64,000 bases of DNA from the NCBI GenBank assembly GCA_900215285.1, contig OCMG01000004.1, positions 2,464,001 to 2,528,000 on the forward strand. The letters run 5' to 3'. The notes beneath the pieces are model-generated. The model was not told the DNA's origin. It saw only the letters and a list, made by a program, of their open reading frames with translations, and did not search any database. Each line of letters begins with the position of its first letter. The stretch's first letter is position 1. Shown one piece after another: positions 17,618-26,339 of this stretch. The translations under genes were made by a program, and so were the position numbers. Origin of the DNA: Ensifer adhaerens. GTDB lineage: Bacteria > Pseudomonadota > Alphaproteobacteria > Rhizobiales > Rhizobiaceae.

Positions 17618-17938
17618 ATGCCCAAGCTGACAATCATCGCGTTCGACGGAACGCCGTTCGAAATTGATGCGCAGTCCGGTTCGACGGTGATGGAAAATGC
17701 CGTCCGCAACTCCGTTCCAGGTATCGAGGCGGAATGTGGTGGCGCCTGTGCCTGTGCCACCTGTCATGTCTATGTCGATGAGGCATGGTCCGAAAAGGTC
17801 GGGTCGCCGGAGCCGATGGAAGAGGACATGCTGGACTTTGCCTTTGACGTGCGCCCCACGTCGCGGCTGTCCTGTCAGATCAAGATGTCGGATGCGTTTG
17901 ACGGGCTCGTCGTACGCGTGCCGGAAAAGCAGGCCTAA
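17618..17938 (+). CDS. Adrenodoxin-type 2Fe-2S ferredoxin
   Basis: A 106-aa [2Fe-2S] ferredoxin of the adrenodoxin/ISC-Fdx type. Cluster ligands are seen in [15 protein letters not shown] (Cys-X5-Cys-X2-Cys) and, about 35 residues later, in RLSCQIKM. It is a soluble one-electron carrier; relatives serve iron-sulfur assembly or P450 systems. The ATG at 17618 gives the normal family length, with GAAGGA about 12 nt upstream. It follows the dksA-like gene after 113 nt on the same strand. No isc genes are adjacent, so the electron partner is unknown. Confidence 0.92.
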   Translation: MPKLTIIAFDGTPFEIDAQSGSTVMENAVRNSVPGIEAECGGACACATCHVYVDEAWSEKVGSPEPMEEDMLDFAFDVRPTSRLSCQIKMSDAFDGLVVRVPEKQA

Positions 17939-17983
17939 TAATCGGTTCCGTGTGGGCCTGACCGGGTCTCGGTTGCTTCGGGC

Positions 17984-18240
17984 AAAAAAAGCCTCGCTTG
18001 CGGAAACCGTCAAGCGAGGCCAGGCGGGCGCGCCAGGGGCGAGGGAGGATGCGCCCTGTCGTCTAGGACGCGCGCCAGGAGAAACTCGGATAATCCCCAG
18101 ATCATCAGGCGCTTGTTCCCCCTCGCGCCTGACAGATCGAATGTCATGTAGGTTGCGACCTGTCGCAACGGTTTGCCGGAGAGATCAGGCTCCTGCAACT
18201 CTTGCCGCCAGCTCGACGCGCGGCTTCAACGAGACTGAAA
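17984..18240 (-). ncRNA. Candidate structured small RNA with intrinsic terminator
   Basis: On the minus strand this stretch holds a series of hairpins and ends in an ideal intrinsic terminator. The hairpins are GTTGCGAC/GTCGCAAC around a 2-nt loop at 18152-18169 and TCAGGCGC/GCGCCTGA with a G-rich loop at 18105-18132. The terminator at 17984-18020 has a 10-bp GCCTCGCTTG stem followed by seven U. No good CDS precedes the terminator; a 62-codon TTG frame (18010-18198) has no convincing ribosome-binding site. The 5' end is a guess. No known RNA family was recognised. Confidence 0.3.
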
Positions 18241-18729
18241 CGCGAAGGGTCTTCCCCATCTGAAATCTGGCGCCGTGAGCGCCGTTGCGTCTTCTGTGGT
18301 GGCAGGCCCCTTGAGGGCTGCCGTGGACGCTCTGACGATCATGAATGTAACTCAATAGTTACGTCTTCGCCACTGTGACTTTTGCGGGGTGATTGCCTGT
18401 GGGTTGGTCAGCCTGGCGCAAGATCGGGATAGGCCTGCCCGGCGTGTATCTCCAATTCCGCCAGGCGAGCTGTCGGCGCAACCGGGATTCCGCTGGCGTC
18501 GACGAATGCTCTGGCGCTTGGTATTAAGCCATCTGCATCTTCGGAAACGACGCGCAGGCCTGACAGAGGTCCTGCCTCAGGCTACGAAAAGCTTCGGGGT
18601 TTGGCTGCGAAGCCGGCGAGCAAGCGTGTCCCGACTTCCGGACGAGCTTCCATGTCGGCTTCTGGCTCGCCGTGAGAAATTCCGTTGCAGATCGTCAATT
18701 CCGCTTCTGGCTGCTGAACTGCTCGTCTG
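18021..18729. other. Long non-coding interval
   Basis: About 700 bp between the ferredoxin gene (+) and the end of the DUF922 gene (-). Apart from the candidate structured RNA at its left end it contains a GTAACT-CAAT-AGTTAC inverted repeat at 18347-18362 and a GGCAG-CCCC/GGG-CTGCC hairpin near 18301-18322. No reading frame looks coding by composition or start signals. It could hold a decayed gene, but no homology was recognised by eye. Confidence 0.5.
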
Positions 18730-19383
18730 TCACTTCGCGGCGCTCATCTGCATCTGCGCCTCGCGTTGCTTGACGAGGCGCATGATGCGGGCTTCGAAAT
18801 TGGCCATTTCCTCGCGGTCGAAACGCTGCTGGTCGGCGTCGTGAAGGGCGATCTGCTCGTCGGTGGTGCGGGCTACAAGCGCCTGCATCGCCTCGCAGGT
18901 CTTCTGCGGAGGGAGGGAGCGCAGAGCCTGCTCCATCTGGTGGGCGTGCTGGGTGGCGATCTCGGCGTGGCGCTCTTCATGGCGGTGGATGTCGCCGGCA
19001 AGTGAATCCCAGAGTACAGCCAGACCCTGGGGTGCGCTGTTGCGATTTTTCCAGCGCGGCAGGATAAGGCGGAGGTTCAGTTTCACATGGGCGGCGGCGA
19101 CGCCGCAATTGCTCTTGCTCTCACGATACCTGATGTCGCCCGAGAACTTGATCTGCGCGGCTCCCGGATGGCGGGCCATGCCGCCGACCTTGGGCCCGTT
19201 GCGCATCAGGGCGCTATCGAGCTCCGTTGCGGTCCTTCCGCCGACGCTGAAATAAACAGTAGACTTGTGGACGCTGGTATCAGCCCTGGCCAGGGTGACC
19301 AGAGCCAACAGGCCGCAAAACACGGTTCCGAGGAAGGCAAGAACGCGCCACGATACCCAAACCGACATAAAGTTCATCAGCAT
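18730..19383 (-). CDS. DUF922 secreted zinc-protease-like protein
   Basis: A 217-aa protein with an N-terminal hydrophobic leader (FLGTVFCGLLALVTLARA, cleavage after ARA) and a DUF922-type domain. The zinc-binding HExxH motif is present as HEERH in SLAGDIHRHEERHAEIA, with a helical C-terminus. DUF922 proteins are predicted secreted metalloproteases; none is well characterised. The ATG at 19383 has GGGA 6 nt upstream and is preferred to a longer in-frame start. It is divergent from the folate operon and likely periplasmic or outer-membrane facing. Confidence 0.82.
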   Translation of the reverse strand: MLMNFMSVWVSWRVLAFLGTVFCGLLALVTLARADTSVHKSTVYFSVGGRTATELDSALMRNGPKVGGMARHPGAAQIKFSGDIRYRESKSNCGVAAAHVKLNLRLILPRWKNRNSAPQGLAVLWDSLAGDIHRHEERHAEIATQHAHQMEQALRSLPPQKTCEAMQALVARTTDEQIALHDADQQRFDREEMANFEARIMRLVKQREAQMQMSAAK

Positions 19384-19508
19384 AAGTTCCCGTTTATTGT
19401 CTTTGGCCGGAGCTTGCTGCATAGCGGGGCGTAGAGCAATAAAAAAAGCAATAGTTGCCGCGATTCCGCCTCAGGTGTTGCCGAATCGTTAAAGCCGGGA
19501 GTTTTGCA

Positions 19509-20375
19509 GTGTCAAAGGCAGCTTGTTTCGAGCCACGCAACTGGCCGTTGGCGCATGGTCGAGCCCTGACGTTGGGCCCACAAGGGCTCATCATGGCGAT
19601 CGTCAATGTGACGCCGGACTCCTTTTCGGACGGCGGACTGTTCCGCCAGGCCGATGCGGCTGTCGATCAGGCGCTGCGTCTCGCCGAGGCCGGTGCGCAT
19701 ATTCTCGATATCGGCGGTGAGTCCACAAGGCCGGGCGCTGCGGCTGTCGACGGCGATGAGGAGCGTCGCCGTGTCCTGCCTGTCGTCGAGGCGCTGGTGA
19801 AGCGTTTCGGCAAGACGGGGCCGGTCCTATCCGTCGATACCTATCGCGCCGAAACGGCTGCGGCCGCGCTTTCAGCCGGTGCGCATATTGTGAACGATGT
19901 CTGGGGGCTGACGCGCGAGCCGGGGATTGCGCGCGTCGCCGCACAGCATCAGGCCGGCGTTTGCATCATGCATAATGGGCGCGGCCGGACGGTATTGCCT
20001 GATCCGATCGAGGACCAGCTGGTCTTTTTCGGGCAATCGCTGGAGATCGCTGATGCGGCCGGCATGGACCGCCAGCGCATCGTGCTCGATCCGGGCTTCG
20101 GCTTTGCCAAGGAGACCGCGGCGATCAATGTCGAGTTGATGCGACGGTTCGAGGAATTACACGCACTTGGGCTTCCGCTGCTCGCCGGCACCTCGCGCAA
20201 GCGGTTCCTGGGTGAACTCACAGGCCGGCAGGTGGCATCGGAGCGCGATATTGCAACGGCCGCGACCAGCGCGATCCTGAGGCTTGCCGGCGCCAGCGTG
20301 TTCAGGGTGCATGATGTCGCAAGCAGCAGGGATGCGCTGGCCGTGGCGGATGCTATGATAAAGGCCGGCCGGTAA
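19509..20375 (+). CDS. folP: Dihydropteroate synthase
   Basis: A 288-aa DHPS that joins 6-hydroxymethyl-7,8-dihydropterin pyrophosphate to p-aminobenzoate; it is the sulfonamide target. Motifs are IMAIVNVTPDSFSDGG, DIGGESTRPGA, VNDVWG, DPGFGFAK and GTSRKRFLG, all in the family order of the TIM barrel. The start is read as GTG at 19509 with GGGAG 8 nt upstream; an ATG at 19455 would add residues with no family match. It is the first gene of a compact folP-folB-folK operon. Confidence 0.95.
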   Translation: MSKAACFEPRNWPLAHGRALTLGPQGLIMAIVNVTPDSFSDGGLFRQADAAVDQALRLAEAGAHILDIGGESTRPGAAAVDGDEERRRVLPVVEALVKRFGKTGPVLSVDTYRAETAAAALSAGAHIVNDVWGLTREPGIARVAAQHQAGVCIMHNGRGRTVLPDPIEDQLVFFGQSLEIADAAGMDRQRIVLDPGFGFAKETAAINVELMRRFEELHALGLPLLAGTSRKRFLGELTGRQVASERDIATAATSAILRLAGASVFRVHDVASSRDALAVADAMIKAGR

Positions 20376-20407
20376 GATTTGGCTTGATGCCGCGAGAGGA
20401 TGATCTG

Positions 20408-20773
20408 GTGAAGCAATACACGATCTACATGAAGAACTGCGCGTTCTTCGCCCGCCATGGCTTTTTCGACGAGGAGGCCTTTCTGGGCCAGCGCTTCTTT
20501 GTCGATGCGCGGCTGGATGTCGAGGCGGAGGCGCCGCTTCAGGACGACAAGCTCGACGGGACGGTGGATTACGGTGTGGCCTTCAAGGTCATCGAATCCG
20601 TCGTGCTTGGCCAGCGGCGCTATCTGATCGAGGCGCTGGCCGCCGATATCGCCACGGGGCTGAGCGAGAAGTTTCCACATATCCGACGCGCCGAGATCAC
20701 CGTTCGCAAGCCGAATGCGCCGGTTCCGGGCGTGCTCGACTATGTCGAGGTCACGGTGACCCATGTCCCTTGA
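20408..20773 (+). CDS. folB: Dihydroneopterin aldolase
   Basis: A 121-aa FolB that converts 7,8-dihydroneopterin to 6-hydroxymethyl-7,8-dihydropterin and glycolaldehyde. Visible family blocks are MKNCAFFARHGFFDEE, LGQRFFVDARLDV, DGTVDYGVAF and VTVRKPNAPVPG-like VRKPNAPVPG. GTG at 20408, with GAGG 8 nt upstream, gives the normal N-terminus; upstream TTG/ATG starts at 20384/20387 are alternatives. It lies 32 nt after folP and its last 11 nt overlap folK, so the three are one transcription unit. Confidence 0.93.
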   Translation: MKQYTIYMKNCAFFARHGFFDEEAFLGQRFFVDARLDVEAEAPLQDDKLDGTVDYGVAFKVIESVVLGQRRYLIEALAADIATGLSEKFPHIRRAEITVRKPNAPVPGVLDYVEVTVTHVP

Positions 20774-21281
20774 GGCTGGGTTTCGGCAGGCCAATCTCGG
20801 CCTCGGCGGCAATATCGGCGACCCGGCGGCCTATATGGCGGCCGCGTTGCGCATGATCGCGGCGCATGCCGACTGTCATGTCGCACGGGTCTCGCGGCTT
20901 TATCGTACGCCTCCCTGGGGCAAGACGGATCAGGACTGGTTCTTCAATGCCTGTGCGCTGATCGAAACATCTTTGTCGCCGGAGGCGCTTCTCGATCTTT
21001 GTCTGGGACTCGAGAAGGAGATGAACCGCGTTCGCATCGAGCGCTGGGGGCCACGCACGCTCGATATCGACATCCTGACCTATGAAGGCGTGACGAGCGA
21101 TGCGGAGCGGCTTCTGCTGCCGCATCCGCGGGTGGCGGAGCGGGCATTCGTGTTGATGCCGCTGTGCGATTACGCGCCGGAGACGATGATTGGAACGCAA
21201 AGCGCCCGCGACCTTCTCGCAAAGGTCGACGCGGGCGGTATCGAGCCGGTCTCAAAAGACGGCGGATGGTGGAAGGCGTAA
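20763..21281 (+). CDS. folK: 2-amino-4-hydroxy-6-hydroxymethyldihydropteridine pyrophosphokinase
   Basis: A 172-aa HPPK that transfers pyrophosphate from ATP to 6-hydroxymethyl-7,8-dihydropterin, feeding FolP. Family signatures present are NLGLGGNIGDP (family LGSNLGDR position), SRLYRTPPWG, QDWFFNACALIET, WGPRTLDIDIL and LLLPHPRVAERAFVL. The start overlaps the folB end by 11 nt, indicating coupling. It is followed after 4 nt by the convergent end of a small minus-strand gene. Confidence 0.94.
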   Translation: MSLEAGFRQANLGLGGNIGDPAAYMAAALRMIAAHADCHVARVSRLYRTPPWGKTDQDWFFNACALIETSLSPEALLDLCLGLEKEMNRVRIERWGPRTLDIDILTYEGVTSDAERLLLPHPRVAERAFVLMPLCDYAPETMIGTQSARDLLAKVDAGGIEPVSKDGGWWKA

Positions 21282-21285
21282 AGCC

Positions 21286-21537
21286 TCAGCCGAGACGGAT
21301 ACGCACGGGACGACGGCCATTCGGGGCTGTCGTGTAGAGGTGTATCTGCGTCTTCGGCTGGGCGCTGCGCCAGGCGCGCGCGCCGTGGCTCAGCAGCATC
21401 GCGACCAGATCACGGGTGCGCGCCTTGCCGCCGGCGCTTGCCAGACGCATCGCCGCTTCGTGCAGCGGATGGAGCATGTTGCGGAAGGGACGAAGACCGC
21501 CGGTCTCGTTGCCCTGGATATTTTCGTTCATCGACAT
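21286..21537 (-). CDS. Small conserved hypothetical protein
   Basis: An 83-aa basic protein beginning MSMNENIQGNETGGLRPFRN with GAGG 7 nt upstream. A longer frame from 21627 is possible but lacks a comparable start signal. It contains a helical middle (LHEAAMRLASAGGKARTRDLVAMLLSHG) and a basic C-terminus with PNGRRPVRIRLG. No family was recognised. It converges on folK with a 4-nt gap. Confidence 0.6.
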   Translation of the reverse strand: MSMNENIQGNETGGLRPFRNMLHPLHEAAMRLASAGGKARTRDLVAMLLSHGARAWRSAQPKTQIHLYTTAPNGRRPVRIRLG

Positions 21538-21705
21538 GACAGGCCTCGTACGCAGTAAAAATCGAGGGTAGGCCGCGTAACTGCGGCCTTCCGGGTCGTT
21601 GATGGTCCGGCGGCGCGACGAGCACATGTCGCGACGCGGGATGGCGGCTGTGCGGCAACCAGATCGTTATGGACAACATTGATGGTCCGCACAAAAGTCA
21701 TGGGT

Positions 21706-23274
21706 CTAGTCCAGGCTCGCCCAGCAGCTGATGCCGCGGCGCTTCAGCGCCTTGCAGGCATTGACCGCTGAATCCTGGCCACGGAAGCCGCTGAAGCGGG
21801 CGCGGTAGATCTTGGCGCCGTCAGAGATCGCGGCAACCGTATAGGGGTCGGCGGAACGCAATACCTTGCCGCCTTTGGCCTTTGCCTTGTCGAGGAGACC
21901 TTCTGCCAGTTCCTTGCTCGGCGCGGCGCCAACCTGAATTGTCCAGCCCTTGTCCTTGATGGTGCGCGAGGTGGAGGCTGTGGTTACGTTGTCCACGCCT
22001 TCGTCTTCGTCACTGTCATCCTTGGACTTGGCCGCTTCGGCCTCCTTTTCAGCCTTCTTCTTTTCGGCCTTCAGGACTGCCCGGGCAGGAATTTCCGCCT
22101 GCGGCGCGGCAAAGGCCGTCTTGACCGGAGAGGAACTGTCCTCCTCGTCCTTGGACGCCCGCATGACTGCCGGCTTTTCCGGAGCGATACGGGGAGCGTC
22201 GCCAAACGCCTGTTCGATCCGGTTTATCGGCTCGGCTGCCGGAATAGGCGCAGGCGGCATATCCGGTGTGCCGGCCGAGGCGACTTCGACCGGGCGCGAG
22301 GCCAGGGCCGCCGCGGACTGGACGGGAGCGGGGATTTCGACTCGGGTCGGCGCCGGTGTCGGCGAGGAGCGCGCGATCACGAAATTGCCATGTCCCGTGG
22401 AGGACAGAGGCAGGTAGCGCTTGACGAGCTGCGTCACACGCGAATCGCGCGCCCCGGCCGAGCGCTCGCCCAGCACGACGACCACGATGGAGTGGCCGTC
22501 GGCCTGCGCGGAGGTGGCAAGGTTGGAGCCGGCCGCGCGGGTATAGCCCGTCTTGATGCCGTCAACACCGGCAACACGACCGAGCAGGTGATTGTGGTTG
22601 GCGATGACCTGCTTGCCGAACCGGAAGGAGCGGACCGAGAAATAGCTGTAATATTGCGGGAAATGCTGGCGCAGCGCGATCCCGAGAATGGCCTGGTCGC
22701 GCGCCGTGGTCAGCTGGCGGTCATCCGGAAGGCCGTTCGGGTTCACATAGATGGTGTTTCGCATGCCAAGCGAGCGAGCCTTGGCGGTCATCATCTTGCC
22801 GAAATTCGGAACCGAGCCGCCCAGCGCTTCAGCGAAGGCCCATGCGACGTCGTTGGCGGAGCGGGTGACGAGCGCCAGAATGCCCTGTTCGACCGTAAAC
22901 GTGCCGCCGGCGCGAACCCCCAGCTTGGTCGGGGCCTGCCCCGCTGCCGTGGCCGACATGGTGATCGGGGTCGACTTGGTCAGCTTGCCGGAATTCAGCG
23001 CTTCGAAGACGAGATACAGCGTCATCATCTTCGTGAGCGACGCGGGGTAACGCAGGCCGCCCGAATCCTGATTGTAGAGAACCTTGCCCGTGTTGGCGTC
23101 GATTACGATCCCAGCCTGCTTGGCGGCATAGGCGGCGCTGGCGGCAAAAAACGTGCCTGCAATGATCGTTACGGCGATCTTCCGGAACAATCCGACGAAG
23201 CCGCCGGCTGTGGAACGTTTTTGTGGGGAGTTTTTCAGCATTGCCACTTTTTTACTCTTACAAGAATTGCTCAC
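21706..23274 (-). CDS. D-alanyl-D-alanine carboxypeptidase (peptidase S11) with C-terminal SPOR domain
   Basis: A 522-aa penicillin-binding-protein-like carboxypeptidase that trims the terminal D-Ala of peptidoglycan stem peptides. After a signal segment (cleavage near AAYA) the three active-site motifs are SLTK (79-82), SAN (139-141) and KTG (241-243). A Pro/Ala- and Lys/Glu-rich linker follows, and the last ~75 residues (IQVGAAPSKELAEGLL...YRARFSGF) form a SPOR domain, which binds denuded glycan at division sites. The start is GTG at 23274 or, equally possible, ATG at 23241. It is monocistronic. Confidence 0.93.
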   Translation of the reverse strand: MSNSCKSKKVAMLKNSPQKRSTAGGFVGLFRKIAVTIIAGTFFAASAAYAAKQAGIVIDANTGKVLYNQDSGGLRYPASLTKMMTLYLVFEALNSGKLTKSTPITMSATAAGQAPTKLGVRAGGTFTVEQGILALVTRSANDVAWAFAEALGGSVPNFGKMMTAKARSLGMRNTIYVNPNGLPDDRQLTTARDQAILGIALRQHFPQYYSYFSVRSFRFGKQVIANHNHLLGRVAGVDGIKTGYTRAAGSNLATSAQADGHSIVVVVLGERSAGARDSRVTQLVKRYLPLSSTGHGNFVIARSSPTPAPTRVEIPAPVQSAAALASRPVEVASAGTPDMPPAPIPAAEPINRIEQAFGDAPRIAPEKPAVMRASKDEEDSSSPVKTAFAAPQAEIPARAVLKAEKKKAEKEAEAAKSKDDSDEDEGVDNVTTASTSRTIKDKGWTIQVGAAPSKELAEGLLDKAKAKGGKVLRSADPYTVAAISDGAKIYRARFSGFRGQDSAVNACKALKRRGISCWASLD

Positions 23275-23468
23275 CTGTTTGGGTGCGCCATCCCTCCTCA
23301 GCGCCCTTGGAAGGACACTAACCGCATAGCGTTACCAATCGGTTTATGATGAATGGCGCGTTTACGAATCTACTAAACTTGTTGGGAAATTCGGCCGTGT
23401 GCAGGCGCAGCCAGCCTCTTGCCCTCACTGTGGGCGAGGGGGTGTTTCAACCGGTCTCGGGCGCCGGA

Positions 23469-24188
23469 TCAGTTGGCGAGATGGGCTGCTGCGTAGGCCC
23501 GTACCGTCTCGTCGAGTTTCTTCCAGTCCTTGAGAAGATCGGCGGAGAATCGGTACTGGACGCTCAGATCGGACCCGGCAAGGACGTCGCGCTGACAGTC
23601 GGCTCCCGTGGATTGGGCAGGCGTCGCGGGCAGGACACAGCGTACGGCGTAGGGTTCCGCACCGCCATTGGGATCAGTCAGAAGGACTTCGTCGCCATAG
23701 CCTGAGCCGGCACGGAAGCGGTGCAGGGCAAGGCCCGCGGGGCCTTGTTGCGCGGGCCCGTCGAACAGGCGCGAATAGATGGGGCCAACGCGGCCCGACA
23801 TGTCGCGTGTCATGATTGACTGCGACAATTGCAGGAAGATGAGGGAGTCGGCATCGGAAATGTCGAAGAAGCGATGCGCACTGGCCGCGTCGTAGCCCTT
23901 CATCTCGGGCCATTGCAGGGCCAGATTGACCTGCTCCTGCTTGCCGGAAACCCGTTGTTCGGGGAAGCGGATGGCATTTTCGGGCAGCGTGATGCGGTCC
24001 GGGCCGATGGTGATTGTCAGAGGCGCTGTGCTTGCCGAATATTCCCCGACCGCGATCCGCTTGCCATACCACTTGCCGGCGATGCTGAGGCCTACAGTCA
24101 GCGAGCCAAGTATGATGGCGCCGAGAACCGCTTTTCGGACAAGTCCGGTCGATATAATCGGTGCCGTCTCGATCATGTCCTGTGCCAT
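23469..24188 (-). CDS. Membrane-anchored hypothetical protein
   Basis: A 239-aa protein with one N-terminal membrane helix (about residues 18-40, VLGAIILGSLTVGLSIAG) and a large exported domain that looks beta-rich, with a Cys pair in RCVLPATPAQSTGADC. No named family was recognised. The ATG at 24188 has GAAGG about 10 nt upstream; a longer open frame reaching 24662 is antisense read-through over the neighbouring gene. It is divergent from a small membrane protein gene. Confidence 0.75.
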   Translation of the reverse strand: MAQDMIETAPIISTGLVRKAVLGAIILGSLTVGLSIAGKWYGKRIAVGEYSASTAPLTITIGPDRITLPENAIRFPEQRVSGKQEQVNLALQWPEMKGYDAASAHRFFDISDADSLIFLQLSQSIMTRDMSGRVGPIYSRLFDGPAQQGPAGLALHRFRAGSGYGDEVLLTDPNGGAEPYAVRCVLPATPAQSTGADCQRDVLAGSDLSVQYRFSADLLKDWKKLDETVRAYAAAHLAN

Positions 24189-24313
24189 TCCTGTACGCCC
24201 TTCAGTCCAGCCTCTGCGACTCGTCCGATTTTGCGTCGTCTCCGCCCCGGAAAGACACAGAAAATCACGGCACATTTCTTGCTGGCCCAACCCTGTTGGA
24301 ATAGGGTTAACAA

Positions 24314-24634
24314 ATGATGAATTTTGTCGATCTGGTGCTGTGTTTGTTGACGGGATTTGCCATTCCGCTCGCGCTTTGCGGGTTCGTCGCCGAAGGGGCA
24401 AGACTCTATGCGGGGACCGGTCATTCCGGGCGGGCTGGACGGTTCTTCGTCTTGTGGTCTTCGGCTCTGGTCTGCGGTCCGGGATTGTTTGCCACGCGGC
24501 TTGTCGAAGGTTTCCGTTCAGGCGAGGAGACTGCGGGCGAGCAGATCGCCGGCTGGCTTGCCGCTGCCGGCTGGGCGCTTCTCTATGGCTATGTCGTGCT
24601 TCATCTGGTGAGACATGTTCTCCACCTTCCGTGA
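24314..24634 (+). CDS. Small integral membrane protein
   Basis: A 106-aa hydrophobic protein with three probable membrane helices (about residues 3-25, 42-62 and 79-102) separated by short charged loops. No catalytic motif is visible. Small proteins of this layout occur in rhizobial genomes as uncharacterised families. It is convergent with the BTLCP peptidase gene, separated by a strong GC hairpin. Confidence 0.68.
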   Translation: MMNFVDLVLCLLTGFAIPLALCGFVAEGARLYAGTGHSGRAGRFFVLWSSALVCGPGLFATRLVEGFRSGEETAGEQIAGWLAAAGWALLYGYVVLHLVRHVLHLP

Positions 24635-24642
24635 TAACAGGA

Positions 24643-24676
24643 GCGCGGCCCCTGGGTGTCACCCAGAGGCCGCGCG
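24643..24676. terminator. GC-rich hairpin between convergent genes
   Basis: Arms GCGCGGCC-CTGGGTG and CACCCAG-GGCCGCGC with one mismatch on each side and a one-base centre. There is no U tract on either strand, so it is an unusual or bidirectional terminator, or a DNA cruciform, rather than a classical intrinsic terminator. Confidence 0.5.
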
Positions 24677-24698
24677 CCGATGCTCGCCGGGAACGGTG

Positions 24699-25304
24699 TC
24701 AGCGAAGCGTGCCGACCGACGTGGACGTGACGCGGCCGTCGTCCAGCTTGACCCACTTGGCCGAATTGTCTGTGGCCTGACGCTTGAGGAAGCGGTATTC
24801 CGTTTCAGACCAGATCAGGACCTTGTTGCGCATGTTGTCGAGGACGAAGTCGCCGCGATCCGTGCGGATGGTCAGGATCGCATGGCCTTCGCCATTCGGC
24901 TGCAGGACAACGGTCATCAGGAGATCCGAAAGCGGGACGCCGGCTTCATGCAGCAGCTTTCGTTTCAGCAGCGCATAGTCTTCGCAATCGCCTGCCGTCG
25001 TCGGGATCGCCCAATATTCCTCGACGCCGTAAAGTTCCTGGTCCGTCATCGGCTTGATCGTCGTGTTGACGTTGTAGTTGATGCGCAGGATCGTTTTCCA
25101 ATTGGTTTCGTCGAGCCGGTAGGGCTGCTGGCCGTCGGTGTTCGGCAGGCAGTCAGACGGGTTGCGCTTGCAGTAATCGTAATGGCCGATCGGCGGATTG
25201 GTTGCGCCGAGGCTCTGCATGTTCGCGGGCAGGGCGAATGCGCTGACTGTGCCAGTGGCGATAAAGGCGAGGGCGGCAAGCGCTATTCTTATTGTTCTTT
25301 GCAT
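24699..25304 (-). CDS. Bacterial transglutaminase-like cysteine peptidase (BTLCP, peptidase C93)
   Basis: A 201-aa periplasmic protein of the BTLCP family. It has a signal peptide cleaved near AFA (residue 24) and the Cys-His-Asp triad Cys107 (AGDCEDYA), His141 (GEGHAIL) and Asp156 (FVLDNM). The best known relative, LapG, cleaves an adhesin under c-di-GMP control. No LapD-like partner is next door; a PilZ protein gene lies about 250 bp further but is separately terminated. The substrate is unknown. Upstream, 25305-25490 is strikingly AT-rich. Confidence 0.92.
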   Translation of the reverse strand: MQRTIRIALAALAFIATGTVSAFALPANMQSLGATNPPIGHYDYCKRNPSDCLPNTDGQQPYRLDETNWKTILRINYNVNTTIKPMTDQELYGVEEYWAIPTTAGDCEDYALLKRKLLHEAGVPLSDLLMTVVLQPNGEGHAILTIRTDRGDFVLDNMRNKVLIWSETEYRFLKRQATDNSAKWVKLDDGRVTSTSVGTLR

Positions 25305-25492
25305 TGCTATTCTCCCGTTGTTGAGGGGACAATAGCAAGTATATTTTTATATCACGCGAAACTTTTCGGTCTAATTCGGATCAATACTTCTGAAAATAAG
25401 AATAAAATAAGAATAAAAATTGAGCTGATTTTGATTCAAATTGTAATGAATTGCAGGGCCGTCATTCCGATCGGTTCCGGGTCGCGGCAAAA

Positions 25493-25527
25493 CAAAAAAA
25501 GCCGGCTGGGGCCCATGCCCGCCGGCT
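25493..25527 (-). terminator. Intrinsic terminator of the PilZ gene
   Basis: On the minus strand AGCCGGC, a GGGCATGGGCCCCA loop region and GCCGGCT form the stem, followed by a run of seven U. It begins about 30 nt after the PilZ stop codon. Confidence 0.85.
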
Positions 25528-25555
25528 CTGCTGTTGGATCATGAAATGGAGGATG

Positions 25556-26167
25556 TCAGATCAGCCCGGACAGCGATTCTCGCGTCTGCAGCGCGGAGAA
25601 TTCGATGGCGACGCCTTCCTGGAAGTGGCGTACGACGCGTCCGCGCATATTGCCGAGCTGGACGGCTGTCCCCATGGCCGGCCGGACGGCGATCTCGATG
25701 GCTGCGCCGGAGAGCGACAGGTCGATGATCCGGCAGGGATAGCTGCGGCCATCATCGAGGACGATTTCGGACCGGTTGTTGCGCGGCGCGACGCGTTCGT
25801 GACGTCGATCTTCCGGCAGGCCCAGTTCGTGCTTGTTGGCGATCCAGGTTAGCTGTGCCGCGAGCTTTTCGCGCTTGCGTTCCGTCGCGTTGACCGAGAT
25901 GACGAAGCGGCCCTTGGCCCCGAGGCTCAGGACGTCGCCTTCGATCCGGCCGATATGATCGATATAGGCGATGATGCGGTCGCCGACATTCACACGCGCA
26001 TCTGCCTCGATCTGGGCGTCACCGGGGGACATCTCGATGACGACGCAATCTACTTCTTCGCGGGTCGCCGAAAGCATGCGACCGTGCAGGTTCACCGCGA
26101 CGCGCTGGAACATGCGCTGGTCGTTCGCCATGGGCACCCGGCTGTGCGCGATCTGCGTCGTGTCCAT
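25556..26167 (-). CDS. PilZ domain protein
   Basis: A 203-aa soluble protein. The C-terminal half (about residues 120-200) is a PilZ domain with the c-di-GMP-binding Arg cluster (RRHERV) and the DLSLSGAAIEI block, matching R-x3-R and D/N-x-S-x-x-G. The N-terminal half (RMFQRVAVNLHG...VVIEMSPGDAQIEA) looks like a second, degenerate PilZ copy. The start has AGGA 6 nt upstream. It may couple c-di-GMP to envelope or motility functions. It is monocistronic with its own terminator, and divergent from the rhomboid gene. Confidence 0.88.
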   Translation of the reverse strand: MDTTQIAHSRVPMANDQRMFQRVAVNLHGRMLSATREEVDCVVIEMSPGDAQIEADARVNVGDRIIAYIDHIGRIEGDVLSLGAKGRFVISVNATERKREKLAAQLTWIANKHELGLPEDRRHERVAPRNNRSEIVLDDGRSYPCRIIDLSLSGAAIEIAVRPAMGTAVQLGNMRGRVVRHFQEGVAIEFSALQTRESLSGLI

Positions 26168-26339
26168 CTTTTTCCTGCTAGCCGAAATTTCGCTTTTCTA
26201 AGCAATAGCCTCTGTCCGGTTAACACTTGGTTTGCCGAAACCGGAATTCATCGCATGGAATTTGCGTTGCGCCGGCTTCTCTTTTGTCTCGCCTGTCCGT
26301 AATTGATGTAGTCGTGAACACGGGCGGAGCGCGAGCGAC

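Noticed and set aside
18010..18198. 62-codon TTG-start frame on the minus strand ending inside the terminator stem
   Set aside because: No ribosome-binding site, no family match, and the stop lies in the hairpin; kept only as an alternative to the RNA hypothesis.
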